Part shown: positions 49,201 through 64,000 of the stretch, in pieces
Layout: each line of letters begins with the position of its first letter
Numbering within the stretch: position 1 is the first letter of the stretch
Source: Larimichthys crocea
Lineage: Eukaryota > Chordata > Actinopteri > Sciaenidae
Assembly (NCBI RefSeq): GCF_000972845.2
Contig: NC_040016.1
Span: 4,298,701-4,362,700, forward strand
DNA: 64,000 nt
Direction: 5' to 3'
Made by a program: the position numbers and the translations under genes
The notes under the pieces: model-generated
Told to the model about the DNA's origin: nothing
The model's input: only the letters and a program-made list of their open reading frames with translations
The model's database searches: none

Positions 49201-51031
49201 GTGGTGAAGAGAAGAGGGAGGAGGAGGAAGAGGAGGAAGCAGCTCTTTGTCCATAAGAAGAGACGCTCCTCAGCCTCAGTGGACAACACGCCTGCTGGGT
49301 CTCCACAGGTAGCACACGCATTTTCTTCATTAAGCAATATATGAAAGCACGTGTCAGTTGTGTTGTCAAACCATTGTTAACTTTAATTCTTCCTCAAACG
49401 TTTTTTTGAATTTGTGCTAATGGACTGTTGTCATTGTGTTTGGCTCACAGGGCAGTGGAGAGGAAGAAGATCTAGATGAAGATGACTCCCTAAGTGAAGA
49501 CTCTGGCTCGGAGCTGCAGGATGACCTTCAGGATGATTCTGAACAATCGTTCAAGTCGCAGCCCGCCACGCCATCGCCGTCCCCACCAGCAACACCCAGG
49601 CCAACACGTCGGCGCCGGAAACCCCGCTCACCTTCGTTCTCTGATGATGAGAACCGCCCTCCCTCACCAAAGGTAATCAAAGTCACAAGAACTTTTGAAA
49701 TTACTTGGTAATAACAATGACTGAAACATTGTGAAAATATTCATTGGTATTCACTGGTATTTTTACATTAAAGTTAAAATTTCAGACAGATCCTCAATGT
49801 TTTGCTCCTTCACTCCTGGAATTTCTTCTGGTGGCTTCCTTCTCAGCCACAGTCAAAAGCTGCTCTTCTACGCCTCCTCTGCCAGATCTTTTGTTGCCTT
49901 CTTCAGCTTTCCTCCTCTCACCTCTTATCCCTCAGCATGCATGTGGTAGTAAGGCCCATTAAGCTTCAGAATCCAACTTACACAGGGTAAATTGTGGTCC
50001 TCCAGCCAGCCTCCACCTGCACTCAGCAGCCAGTTCTGAGCATTTTGTCTTTTTTCCTTCGGTGGCCTCATGATGGCTGGTAAGATGTGTGAGGGGTGTG
50101 TGTTGGGAGTGTCATAGAACAGCATTCCTAATTCTGAGGGTTGCCTGTGGGATCTTCCACAAGTCTGACTAACTCATTTTCCGGTCGACAACCCTGTCCC
50201 AGGTTGTGCAGCTTCCTTGTCAGCCCCGTGACACAGTCTTGATTTTGTAGCTCTCTTCCTCCAGATGTAATACTCTATTGTAGACTAGTGTGAAATAAAA
50301 ATTCTCTTTTGCACAATCCCACCTCTCCTCTCCTTAGATTCAATTCCCTGTCTCTGCCTAACTAATCCATTTCAGTTACATTTTGAATGTTTTCACTGTG
50401 ACCTGAACACCTCATGAGAAAATCAGCAAGACTGAAAGAGTCAGGCCGTGTTACATTCATGAAATGTTCAGATCTGATACCCTTTCTTGTTAGCATCAAT
50501 TGTAAGGGTTAAAATAAGCTGGGAGCTGTTAAATCTCTAAGAGTCTCTCTCTCTGACTCATCCTATCTCTGTGTTTATAGACCTCAAAGACTGAGCCTCC
50601 TCAGAAGTTGTGTTTGGACACCAGCCCACTGGAGTGGAGTGTTACTGATGTGGTTCGTTTCATCAGGACCACTGACTGTGCACCACTTGCACGGATTTTC
50701 CTGGATCAGGTAAGAAATATTTAATGGCCACTCAGGATGAGCGCTCACTGACTGCAATAAGTGGATTATACACTTGTATCCGCCGCCACGAATAGAAAAT
50801 ACCAATATTCCAGATAGTTGTGCCAAAACTAAATTTTAACTTAATCACATCAATTTATATATTCATATACATGAATTTATATTTTTATAGGAGATTGATG
50901 GACAGGCGCTGCTGCTGCTGAACCTCCCAACAGTGCAAGAGTGTATGGACCTGAAGCTGGGACCAGCCATCAAGCTGTGCCATCACATTGAGAGGGTCAA
51001 GCTGGCGTTTTATCAACAGTTTGCCACGTAG
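39441..51031 (+). CDS. sfmbt1: Scm-like with four MBT domains protein 1, 864 aa, 20 coding exons
   Basis: Exons: 39441-39465, 39565-39653, 40072-40315, 41059-41147, 41930-42182, 43235-43332, 43447-43548, 44203-44362, 44516-44598, 45484-45610, 46262-46375, 46554-46596, 46689-46756, 46871-47010, 47851-47960, 48309-48484, 49127-49308, 49451-49672, 50581-50709, 50891-51031. The frame is continuous. SFMBT1 is a nuclear Polycomb-type corepressor that reads methyl-lysine marks. MBT1 (about 11-119) has [12 protein letters not shown] and [18 protein letters not shown]2 is 120-233, MBT3 234-353, and MBT4 354-461 with [10 protein letters not shown]. An SLED-like domain follows (about 499-640, [17 protein letters not shown]), then a basic AT-hook-like patch (KRVGRPPGG, about 645-680), an acidic tract (about 702-735), a Pro/Ser/Arg-rich region, and a SAM domain (about 785-862). 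Human SFMBT1 is 866 aa. SFMBT2 is the alternative, but flanking prkcd and stimate favour SFMBT1. The ATG at 39441 is the first in its exon. Confidence 0.95.
42676..42737. repeat. (TG)n microsatellite in an sfmbt1 intron
   Basis: Thirty-one TG units between exons 41930-42182 and 43235-43332. Confidence 0.95.
43915..44075 (+). repeat. Dispersed repeat, copy B (pair with 2180-2320)
   Basis: TTAATCTTCTGATTAGGAGT followed by CTGTGTGAACTGTCCATAGT aligns by eye with copy A over roughly 140 bp. It lies in an sfmbt1 intron. The family is unknown to me. Confidence 0.55.
45684..46070. repeat. Candidate non-autonomous DNA element in an sfmbt1 intron
   Basis: The left end GCTGGGGTGTCCAAACTT and right end GACCCCTGGTCTGGACTTTA are imperfect inverted repeats, and each is followed inward by a GGCCAGATTT / GGTCAGATTT-like phrase on opposite strands. 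The 'ggtgtccaaact' type end is shared by abundant non-autonomous elements in vertebrates. No target-site duplication was confirmed. Confidence 0.45.
46210..46241. repeat. (TG)n microsatellite forming part of an sfmbt1 splice acceptor
   Basis: Sixteen TG units, then GT9, then TGTTTGTACAG at the acceptor of exon 46262-46375. It is the only pyrimidine-rich material before that exon. Confidence 0.9.
47185..47410 (+). repeat. Dispersed teleost-type repeat in an sfmbt1 intron
   Basis: TTCCCATCAGCCTCAGCTGT, then ATACCTGCTAAACATCAGCA and TCGTGAGCATGTTAAAGTTA, are phrases of a very common fish interspersed repeat. It lies between exons 46871-47010 and 47851-47960. This is recognised from memory; the ends are approximate. 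Confidence 0.6.
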
Positions 51032-52740
51032 CTGATGGGGAATTAATATGGACATGACTACATCTTGATCTGTGTATTAATTCTGTGAAAAACACTGTAT
51101 TTTCCGACTGATTTTTCTAACACTGGACATCCTTTAGAATCCTGCATATACCACATTGTGTCAGATAAGCATGACCGTGAGATGGACCAAGTAACATTTT
51201 CTGATCATTGAAGAAAGAACAAAGAAGAAGAGCTACATAAGGTCAAAAACAGTTCAGGTGCTGTTTAGGAAGGCACAGCAGAAGAGTGAAAGACAGAGGA
51301 ATTCAAGGCACTTTAATGCTGTAAATAAGTATAAAAGCCTTTATTGATACCACCATGTTTTTATATTTAAAAAAAACAAAAAATGAAAATCATCAAGAAC
51401 TTGTTTTTGGGTTAAAAGAGGCTGGTTTCTAGCTATCCTATAAAGGCTTCTTAATTTATTTGTGTCTTTAGAGTGCCACAGATTCTTCCCTTTTTATTTC
51501 ATCGTTCTTCATGAGGATGAATTTTGAGTGCCAGTGCTACAACTCCATTTCTAAAAGGGAACACCACTGTAATATCACAGCTTTTACTTGTCATGCCAAA
51601 CCTAGCATATTTGGTATCTGTTAGTTAACATTTGCTATCATCTGCTGGAGTCAGGAAAGAGATGGTCTTACCTCCTAATCTGGTGAAATCCGATTTCACT
51701 GAAAAGATGTTCAGCATTTTTGCTGTGGGTGAGGGTACACAGGGTATATGACTGCCCACTTGCATTGAAGCGCTTAAAAACTGTTTTTCCCCAAAATCCA
51801 TTGCACTGCAAAAGCTCCAAGCTGCATTGTGGAGTACCAACTGGTTGAAAAAACAAGAAACTATAAGATAACTCCCAGAGACTGTTTTTTTTAAAAAAAA
51901 AAGAGATTATTTGGAATATTAAGCAAATACCAAAATAATCTGCACAGTTAAATATACAAGTTGCATAAAATAAATATGATTTGTAAGTTTCCTAATATGG
52001 AAGTAGATGATAGATTTAAAAGAAAGAGTCAGTGAGCTGTCTCATGGTATGGAATTTGATTTCTGTGCAAACACCAGACATGCATACTGTACCAACACCA
52101 TTTGCAGCTATCATCCAGCTCAATTATGATACACTCTCCTCAACAACAGATCTAAAAGGTGGGGCTCTTCATCTCAGATCAAATTGCTTTCTTGTTCAAG
52201 TTTCTACAGTATGCAAGAGCAGTTTACAGTACGAGGATTCTGTAATGCAAGCACAAGCAAAACCATGTACTGTGTGGTAGTATGCAAATATGACAGTGCA
52301 TGTTTGTATATAGTGTATATAAGCAAATATCTTCTAGTGCAACAGGGTGAAAGAAAAAAAGATCTATTGAGCAATTAACTTTCTGCATAAGCAATGTGTA
52401 AATGCCCAAAATATACAGTTACAGGTTAAAAAAATTCAGCTAAAGTTGATTATTTGAGCCATTTCATATTGTTGACTAGTCATTATTTTTAACAACTTAA
52501 TTATAAATGACAGTTTTAAAAGAAGATGTTTTTGTAAAATCAATTTTTCCCCTCTTTTTACCAGTTCCCGTAGTGTGATTTACTGTAACGTGCTTCATTT
52601 TGTGAGTAAATCCTCCGTTGGTTCTTTGTTTACTCATTTGCTTGTACTTTTCTGCTGTGCTCAGAACAATGGAACAGCTTTTTTTTTTTCATAATTAAAA
52701 AAAGATCATCACTGCTATTTAAAAGAAGAGACTGCAATTA
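51032..52740 (+). other. sfmbt1: 3' UTR of sfmbt1 and short gap to stimate
   Basis: AT-rich non-coding sequence follows the TAG at 51029-51031. AATAAA at 51969-51974 is the best polyadenylation signal; ATTAAA-type signals near 52694 and 52738 could allow a longer form. No other gene is seen. The stimate promoter begins within about 100 bp of the last candidate signal. Confidence 0.45.
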
Positions 52741-52774
52741 AAACCGTGAGCAACCAATGTTGATGGTGTTTGTC

Positions 52775-52819
52775 CTACATTTCCCAGCATGCAGTTGGCG
52801 GTTACGCAGGTCACATGAC
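52775..52819. promoter_or_regulatory. stimate: ZNF143-type and E-box motifs in the stimate promoter
   Basis: CTACATTTCCCAGCATGC at 52775-52792 fits the ZNF143/Staf core (ACTACAATTCCCAGCATGC class). GTCACATGAC at 52810-52819 is an E-box/M-box of the USF/TFE type. Both lie upstream of the stimate ATG exon in a TATA-less setting. Confidence 0.6.
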
Positions 52820-52849
52820 AAAAAACGTCTGTCAACAGGAGTGGGCACT

Positions 52850-53620
52850 GCTGGGCAGGGAAGCAGCTGGATGAGCGTGAGCCGTGACCTGCAGTTATTC
52901 ATTTTAATCGTTTTCTGATATAAAAAAAGAGAGCGGTTTTTACAGGCGCTGTAGTCACGAGCGTCCGGTACACGCGCTTTTCAGTGTCAGAGGAAATATA
53001 AGTTTGTTAGCCTAGCGTTAGCTCAGAGCCGAGGAGTTAGCTGTGGGCTAGCTGGTTCAGGGGTGATAGCATCTCAGCCGCTGCATCTCGTTTTTACCAC
53101 GGACGCTTGTTTGACTGTCGGCTAAACTCTCCGCTTTCACTGCTTGACCTGCGCTGATATCAAGAGTCAGTTTCAATAGTGCTTTTGTCTGTCTGAGCAG
53201 CTGCATGACATGTTTGGCTCATGTGTCCGTCACTAGATGTTAGCTTGCAGAGCCAAGCGACGAAAGGTTTCCACCGCTGCATGGACCTTCAAAACCCGAA
53301 CCCGTTCCTAACGCGGCACCTTCAGAGAGTGTACACGAGTTAAATAGTGATACTTTAGTTAGTGCAACTTCTAGTTACGTTTTTTTTTGTTTTGTTTGCG
53401 ACGACTGTACTCCCGACAAAAGCTGCTATGGCTGTATGGATGCCTGAAGCAGAATGAGTGTGCGCTTGGAAGGAAGAGGATGCCACCATCTTTCACCGAA
53501 GACTGTCCGGCTCAACATATCGATTAGCTGACCAACAACTGCCGGCGAGGAGCGGGAAGCACGCGGAGTCTGCGTGAAAGGCTACTGTCTGTCGACTTAT
53601 TTAAATTAGTCTTCTGTCCC
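52850..53620 (+). other. stimate: 5' UTR region of stimate
   Basis: Moderately GC-rich non-coding sequence between the promoter motifs and the ATG at 53621, containing short upstream frames. The transcription start was not determined. The frame of the main ORF is closed by a TAG near 53525. Confidence 0.45.
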
Positions 53621-59057
<5,437 letters not shown>

Positions 59058-60620
59058 GTAAGTTTCACTGAACATTCACTAAAAAAAGATCCTTAGATAA
59101 ACAGTATCACTTTCAATTAATTAAACATACATAGTTTAAGTTGAACATTAGAGACAGAGCAGATGCTGATTAGTACAGACGTCATCCAGAACACTCTTCT
59201 GACTGTTAGCTTTCCTGGTCTCCAGTACTGATTAGCACCCTGGTATGGACAAACTTGCTTTGTACTAATTCAGTACACCCTCAGTCTGTAGAGGAACATG
59301 CCTTAGAGCTGTTACGGTTGCCTTGATCATGGTTCCCAGTTGCTTTATAAGCTTGTAAAGCAGGGGAGTCGAGCTGTGCTGCACACACAATATTCATACA
59401 CCAACACGTGAAGTCAGAACTCGGGTCTGGTACAAGCTTGTTTTTTAGAAACGATTACCAGCAAAGCCACCGAAAGGCGTGGGAGTTCTCACTTTAATCT
59501 GGTTGCTTGAAGTCTAAACTACCTTGATGTCTCTACCACATTCATGACCAATAATATAAGTACACAGCTCTGCATTGGTTTATTAAAAAAGTCTGTTTTT
59601 ATCACAAGGAACTTTCCTAAGACATTTTTTCCATAATAGAAAAATACATTTATATGAAACTATAAAAAGTTTGCTTTAGAACTTGGCTGTAGGTTGGATC
59701 TGTTTCACAGGACAACCCTGAGATCAGGTCCATATCCATTCCCAAAACTGTGAGTCTCTAATTCAGGAATCCAACATGCTTCACATGACAGGAGGGATCT
59801 TTTAAGTTGTCTGCTAGTCTGGAAATTTGAACTCTCCCAATACGATATACCACTATGAGGTGGGTGGATGTTCCATATTTGCAAAATGGAGGAACTGAAC
59901 TGTCGTTTGCATTTTGCTATTAGTCTTTAGAAGAAGGAAACCGTTGACCGTTTGGTATAGAGTCAATCTGTCAACAATTTGCTTTCAGGTTTCGTCCTCT
60001 ATTAAAGCTGATCCTACATAGTTTTTTGAGCAGTTCTCCAACCTACATGTTACTGGTTAGGTTACTGGTTAATATCTTTTGACTGAGTGCTTGATTTGCT
60101 GTGGCCTGTGCCCCGTGATATCAGCCTGATTTTGTGTTCCATGAGGAGCAGAGTATGTTCTTCCATGTAAAACTGACAAAACTAAAAAGGAGTGATGTTA
60201 TTGGTGCTGCATAGGGGGGAACTGAGGAAAGGTCAGCATCGCCTTTTCTTTCTGAACATAAGCCACCCAGAATCATACAGACTGATAATGTTTGTTTACA
60301 TTGTTGTTACCAGATGTTGCTTTCTACCACCTGTTTCCTGGGTACATAAGCCACACCATTAAAGGCAGCATGGTCTCTCGGCCATGACACAGCAGTTTGG
60401 GGCAGCAAGAATTAATGCCGCTATGATTGCCTAATCTGATGCAGTGACAGTCTTAACAAACAAAAATATATATAATATATATGTGGTCTGACCCTGGAAT
60501 TAAAGAATACATTTTCTACTCTTGAATGTCTTTATTAAATATCAGTTGTTCATCCACAATCTACCCGTGTTTTGCAGCCTCTTTGTTGTTTTCTACTTGA
60601 GCACATAATAAGGTGTTTTC

Positions 60621-60663
60621 TGAACCCATGGCAGTGAGAGCACCTAATACTAACCACCAGGGA
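60621..60663 (-). pseudogene. Decayed tRNA-Glu-like fragment, 5' portion retained
   Basis: On the - strand it begins TCCCTGGTGGTTAG, keeps the anticodon region GCTCTCACTGCC and the start of the T arm (GGGTTCA), then stops. Bases are missing in the D arm relative to the intact copies. It lies about 330 bp left of intact copy 5, in the same orientation. Confidence 0.65.
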
Positions 60664-60989
60664 AAGCTATGAGTGTTTTAAAGAGAATAGTCTAAGAAAG
60701 GCCACACACTGCCTCTAGTGGTGGTAGTGATGGACATTCTGGCCTTTAAAAAGTACCACAACTTGCCTCTGCTAGTGGTAGTGGTCTTAATAGGATATCA
60801 CAGCTGTTGTTAGAAACTTGACGAGGAGCACATTTTTCTTTGCTAAAATTTGTAACTAAATGTGTTGTATTTTTTCTGTATTTTATATCAGTTTATGTAT
60901 TAAACAATGAGTCATTGTGTGGTAACACAACACAACAGCATTGTTAAAACATTGCAAAAACAAAACTAACCTTAAAACAAAAAAGCTAG

Positions 60990-61061
60990 TTCCCTGACCG
61001 GGAATCGAACCCGGGCCGCGGCGGTGAGAGCGCCGAATCCTAACCACTAGACCACCAGGGA
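60990..61061 (-). tRNA. tRNA-Glu (anticodon CTC), copy 5, antisense in the last visible stimate intron
   Basis: The body is identical to copy 1. On the - strand it is followed by a run of six T and then four T, the best pol III terminator of the five copies. Decayed relatives sit 0.3-0.6 kb to either side (60621-60663 and 61566-61620), in flanks that also resemble each other. Confidence 0.95.
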
Positions 61062-61565
61062 CTGCTATGTGCTGCCTCTAGTGGTGGTGCTGGTTCTGGC
61101 CTTTTAACAGAAGGTACCACATCTACCTCTACTAGTACAAAGCAGGCCGCTGATTTCTTGCATGAACAGTTTCTTGTGTATATGTAGCACAGAAACACTT
61201 TACGTCTAAAACTATTACAGTATATTATAAACACAGCAAAGCCTAACCACTACACTGCCATGCAGCTGCTGTTAAAGCACCTGCACACACGTTTGATCCC
61301 TGTTATTCTTTTTAAATTTTTGGCTACTTCTTGGTGCTGCAAGAATGGAGCTGTGATACTGGGTGGCTTGTGTTCAGAAAGAAAATGCAATACTGATCTT
61401 TCCTCTGTTTCATATGCACCGATAATGTTTGTTTACATTGTTGTTCCACCCCCCACCTGTTTCCTGGTGATATCAGCCACACCATTAAAGACAGTATAGT
61501 CTCGTGGCCATGACGCGGCAAGAATTTATGAAGAAGAATTAATTTACTGTTCAAGCACATAGGGC

Positions 61566-61620
61566 GTTCCCTGGCTGGGAATCAAGTCCGGGCCGTGGCG
61601 GTGAGAGCAACAAATCCGAG
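61566..61620 (-). pseudogene. Truncated tRNA-Glu-like sequence
   Basis: The 3' half and anticodon region of the tRNA-Glu are recognisable on the - strand (CCGCCACGGCCCGG, then TTGATTCCCAG), but the 5' acceptor strand and D arm are missing. The B box has lost its TTCGA core, so it is probably not expressed. It is about 50 bp right of a block that resembles 60280-60400. Confidence 0.7.
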
Positions 61621-61782
61621 ACAGTTTTCAAACGGCCACACACTGCCTCTAGTGGTAGTAATAGTGTTCATTCTGGCTTTTCAAAGGGCTATGGTTGAAG
61701 GGTCACTGAGGAGTCCAGATACAAAAAGCATGAGACATCACATACTTGTTCGAGCTGCTCATTTGTTAGAAATTGTTTGTTT

Positions 61783-61814
<32 letters not shown>

Positions 61815-62929
61815 AACTCAAATGAACTTCACTTCCCTCTTAACTCCTGTTGAACAAGCTGTTCAACATGTGATATTGTTCTTCCTGTGGTCAAATAATG
61901 AGGCAAAGGTTAGAAGCAGAGGTTGGACAGAAGTCAAGAGGAAGCAATCAGATATGAAGGTTTGGGGTTTGGCTTCGGATCTCTTATTTTATGAGGGTGG
62001 GACAAAACAATGGGTCAGTAGCACAAATATAAGATGTCTGACTATAAATTTCTGGGTTTGCAACCTCGCTAGCTTCTGAATAACTTTTGGCATTGTTGTG
62101 TCTTTCTACTGACATTGTACATTGCACTCCAGAGTTGCCACTACAAACGTCTAGCACACATCAGATTGTTTGTGTCAGATGTGGTTTCACATGTTGTGAA
62201 TACTTGTTTAAGCGAGATGAGGCGTCTGGGCAGAGCGTGCAGGAGAAGGAGTACTCGTCTTTTTGTTTGTTTGTTTGTTTATCAATGCTATAGCGTATGT
62301 GGACTCATCTACAAGATCAATGAAAGACTGAAAAGAAATATACAGGCAAGCAGAAAAGAGTGCAAATCAGCTACACTCCTTACACCGTCATCAACATTCC
62401 CATTCACTCACTGTAAATTCTCCAGACAACGACCTGCTCTGTTCACACATAACATTGCACAAACTTTGCAATAGGGAGCTGGTAAAGTAACATCTGTTCT
62501 GTCTCGCCCAACTGGTTGTGATGTTCGCATTTTCACGTACAGCTCCTCCACGTAATGTCTAAATAAGTTCAGGGATGCAGCAAGTAAGTCTGAAGTGGAT
62601 ATAGTAGACACAGAGTAAACATTGTCTTGGACCTGATTCCTACAAAACTGTTGTTCTTGGAAGTGGGTGTTTAGATTAGATGATTGCCACAATCAAATCT
62701 AGATTATACCATTTGGTTATGTTTCTGGAGTCTGTCCTTTATGTAGTAGATTAACCGTATCCTATTCTGGGCACATTCAGCTTTTAGGGCAAACAACATT
62801 AAGACCCAATAGCACATCACTACTTTCAGGCCACATTTTAATTTTGCTGACAGACAACACAAGTACTTAGAATGAGGACCTGATTTAGAAAGTCTGTTAT
62901 AAGTAGGAGGAGTATTTATTGTATCAAAT

Positions 62930-63180
62930 CAAGTTTATCACAATTGCGAAAAGTTAAAATCTCTGACAAGTAAGAGGGGGGCAAGACATTAATGGCGTTA
63001 AAAACAAACAACATAAGTTTAAAATCAATTGTAAAACGACTGGAAGCCAGTGGAGTGACGACAGCAAAGGGGTTTGTGTGTTTGTGTTAAAAATCGGGCA
63101 GCAGTGTTTTGCACGTAAGTTGGAGACGAGAGATTGAGGACAGTGTAAGTGGGCCACATGATTACAGCGCAAAAATAAAT
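62930..63180 (-). mobile_element. Relic of a LINE-type retrotransposon 3' coding end
   Basis: On the - strand a frame encodes SLHWLPVVLQLILN, resembling the 'SLHWLPV..RI.FK' phrase found near the C-terminus of many non-LTR reverse transcriptase proteins in fish, followed by degenerate sequence with stops. Only a fragment remains. It is AT-rich and inactive. The family (L2-like or other) cannot be told by eye. Confidence 0.5.
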
Positions 63181-63384
63181 ATAAAGCCACTTTTCTTGTT
63201 ATGTTAACACATAAATGGCCAAAGCAAAGCAAACAAAAGCCAGCTTTATGATTTGTTTCACTTCCTACGTGTGCGCGGCAGCTGGCCTCACAGAGCGAGC
63301 CTTCAGCAGGGCATTGAGCTGTGGGGGATGGGCTGAGCTGCGGTGAGACGCATGTAATGGTTTCAGCAGGAGGTGTGTCACAGC

Positions 63385-63457
63385 GGGCCAGTGGCGCAAT
63401 GGATAACGCGTCTGACTACGGATCAGAAGATTCTAGGTTCGACTCCTGGCTGGCTCG
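63385..63457 (+). tRNA. tRNA-Arg (anticodon ACG)
   Basis: A 73-nt cloverleaf begins GGGCCAGTGGCGCAATGG. The anticodon stem TCTGA/TCAGA encloses loop CTACGGA (anticodon ACG), and the T arm contains GGTTCGACTCC. One T-stem pair is a T-G wobble (CTAGG with CCTGG), which is tolerated. The acceptor stem GGGCCAG/CTGGCTC and discriminator G are intact. A TTTTT pol III terminator follows at 63465-63469. It runs in the same direction as stimate, in what appears to be its last intron. Confidence 0.96.
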
Positions 63458-63464
63458 TATCTCG

Positions 63465-63469
63465 TTTTT
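63465..63469 (+). terminator. RNA polymerase III terminator of tRNA-Arg
   Basis: A T5 run begins 8 nt after the tRNA-Arg 3' end, the usual arrangement for a pol III termination signal. Confidence 0.8.
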
Positions 63470-64000
63470 CTTCTCTGTCAGAGTACAGTCAGCTGAAATG
63501 CAGCATTGCTTGGTGTTGATAAGCAAAAAATGAACCACGGTATCAAAATCTGGTGAGACGAAACAATCCTCAAAGGCCGTCAGCATTTGTAACAGACTTG
63601 CTTGCCAAAGCAACAGCATAATTTCCTTTATAAATACACTCGGGATAAGATATAGATACTGTGGACATTAATCTACATATTTTCCTTTAAAACTCTAAAG
63701 GGAGTTCTTAACCGGTTATGAAATGGTCTCAGTTTAATAATCTTCAATCTGACCAACATAACACGACCATAAGTGAGAGGATGGCTATTTTCATATTGTT
63801 ATTCTTAATGCCGGCCAATCATTTGTATCCCATCGAAATGAACCAAACAAGGTGGTGGAAATATGACCACGTTTGTCCACAGGGTGGTGCCAGAATCAAC
63901 ATAAAATGGAAGTTCCTTGCATTTGAGGATTAATAATGGTGTATTACTGAGTTATTGTTGGGTATCTGAAGCCAGAAATATCAAGGAAATTTTTATGACC

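Larger units (their letters stand above)
60280..61680. repeat. Local duplication carrying tRNA-Glu sequences
   Basis: GATAATGTTTGTTTACATTG and CACCTGTTTCCTGG, CAGCCACACCATTAAAG-like and GGCCATGAC phrases occur in order at about 60286-60390 and again at about 61420-61515. The phrase CTGCCTCTAGTGGT occurs at about 60711, 61072 and 61643, each time just right of a tRNA-Glu or tRNA-like sequence. This implies at least two rounds of local duplication with later decay. Confidence 0.65.
59058..64000 (+). other. stimate: Last visible intron of stimate (presumed), with tRNA genes and repeats
   Basis: No exon encoding the expected STIMATE tail was found, so this is taken as intron running off the right edge. 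It holds tRNA-Glu copy 5, two decayed relatives, a duplicated block at 60280-61680, a LINE-like relic at 62930-63180 and the tRNA-Arg gene. If the tail exon was missed or the gene ends differently, part of this would be intergenic. Confidence 0.5.

Noticed and set aside
59711..59760. Possible final stimate exon (CAG then GACAACCCTGAG, ending before GTGAGT)
   Set aside because: It has splice-like ends, but the encoded peptide (DNPEIRSISIPKT) does not resemble the acidic/basic STIMATE tail and the phase would lead to an early stop.

Overview
The window is vertebrate nuclear DNA, almost certainly from a ray-finned (percomorph-like) fish. Genes are split into short exons with GT-AG introns, non-coding DNA is AT-rich with many (CA)n/(TG)n microsatellites, and several dispersed sequences look like common teleost interspersed repeats. 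Four protein-coding genes lie head to tail on the + strand. There are also five intact-looking tRNA-Glu(CTC) genes on the - strand, tRNA-like fragments, and one tRNA-Arg(ACG) on the + strand.

Layout: (1) 1301-6752, the last nine coding exons of an FGD5/FGD6-type gene (end of PH1, FYVE zinc finger, second PH), with a 3' UTR to about 8.4 kb. (2) 8.4-13.4 kb, intergenic, with one near-perfect hairpin and repeat relics. (3) About 13.4-33.3 kb, protein kinase C delta (prkcd): a likely non-coding first exon at 13.4-13.6 kb, a ~10 kb first intron, 16 coding exons (23905-32000, 685 aa) and a ~1.3 kb 3' UTR. (4) About 35.1-52 kb, sfmbt1: a TATA-less promoter and non-coding exon near 35.1-35.4 kb, then 20 coding exons (39441-51031, 864 aa) carrying four MBT repeats, an SLED-type domain and a SAM domain. 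(5) 52.8 kb to beyond the window, stimate (tmem110): seven coding exons (276 aa so far), with the last exon apparently past 64 kb. Its last intron holds tRNA genes and a local duplication.

Synteny: PRKCD, SFMBT1 and STIMATE are also neighbours on human 3p21.1, which supports the orthology calls. RFT1, which I recall lying between PRKCD and SFMBT1 in human, is not seen here. The genes do not form a pathway operon. FGD proteins act in Cdc42/phosphoinositide signalling, PKC delta in diacylglycerol signalling, STIMATE in ER calcium entry through STIM1, and SFMBT1 in chromatin repression.

I found no convincing new biological system. The most unusual signals are the repeated antisense intronic tRNA-Glu genes and their decayed relatives, the duplicated tRNA-bearing block at 60.3-61.7 kb, splice acceptors whose pyrimidine tracts are microsatellites, a NAGNAG acceptor in the PKC delta hinge, and a hairpin at 11.48 kb. 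All exon coordinates were placed by eye from splice signals, reading phase and family resemblance; no transcript or database evidence was available.
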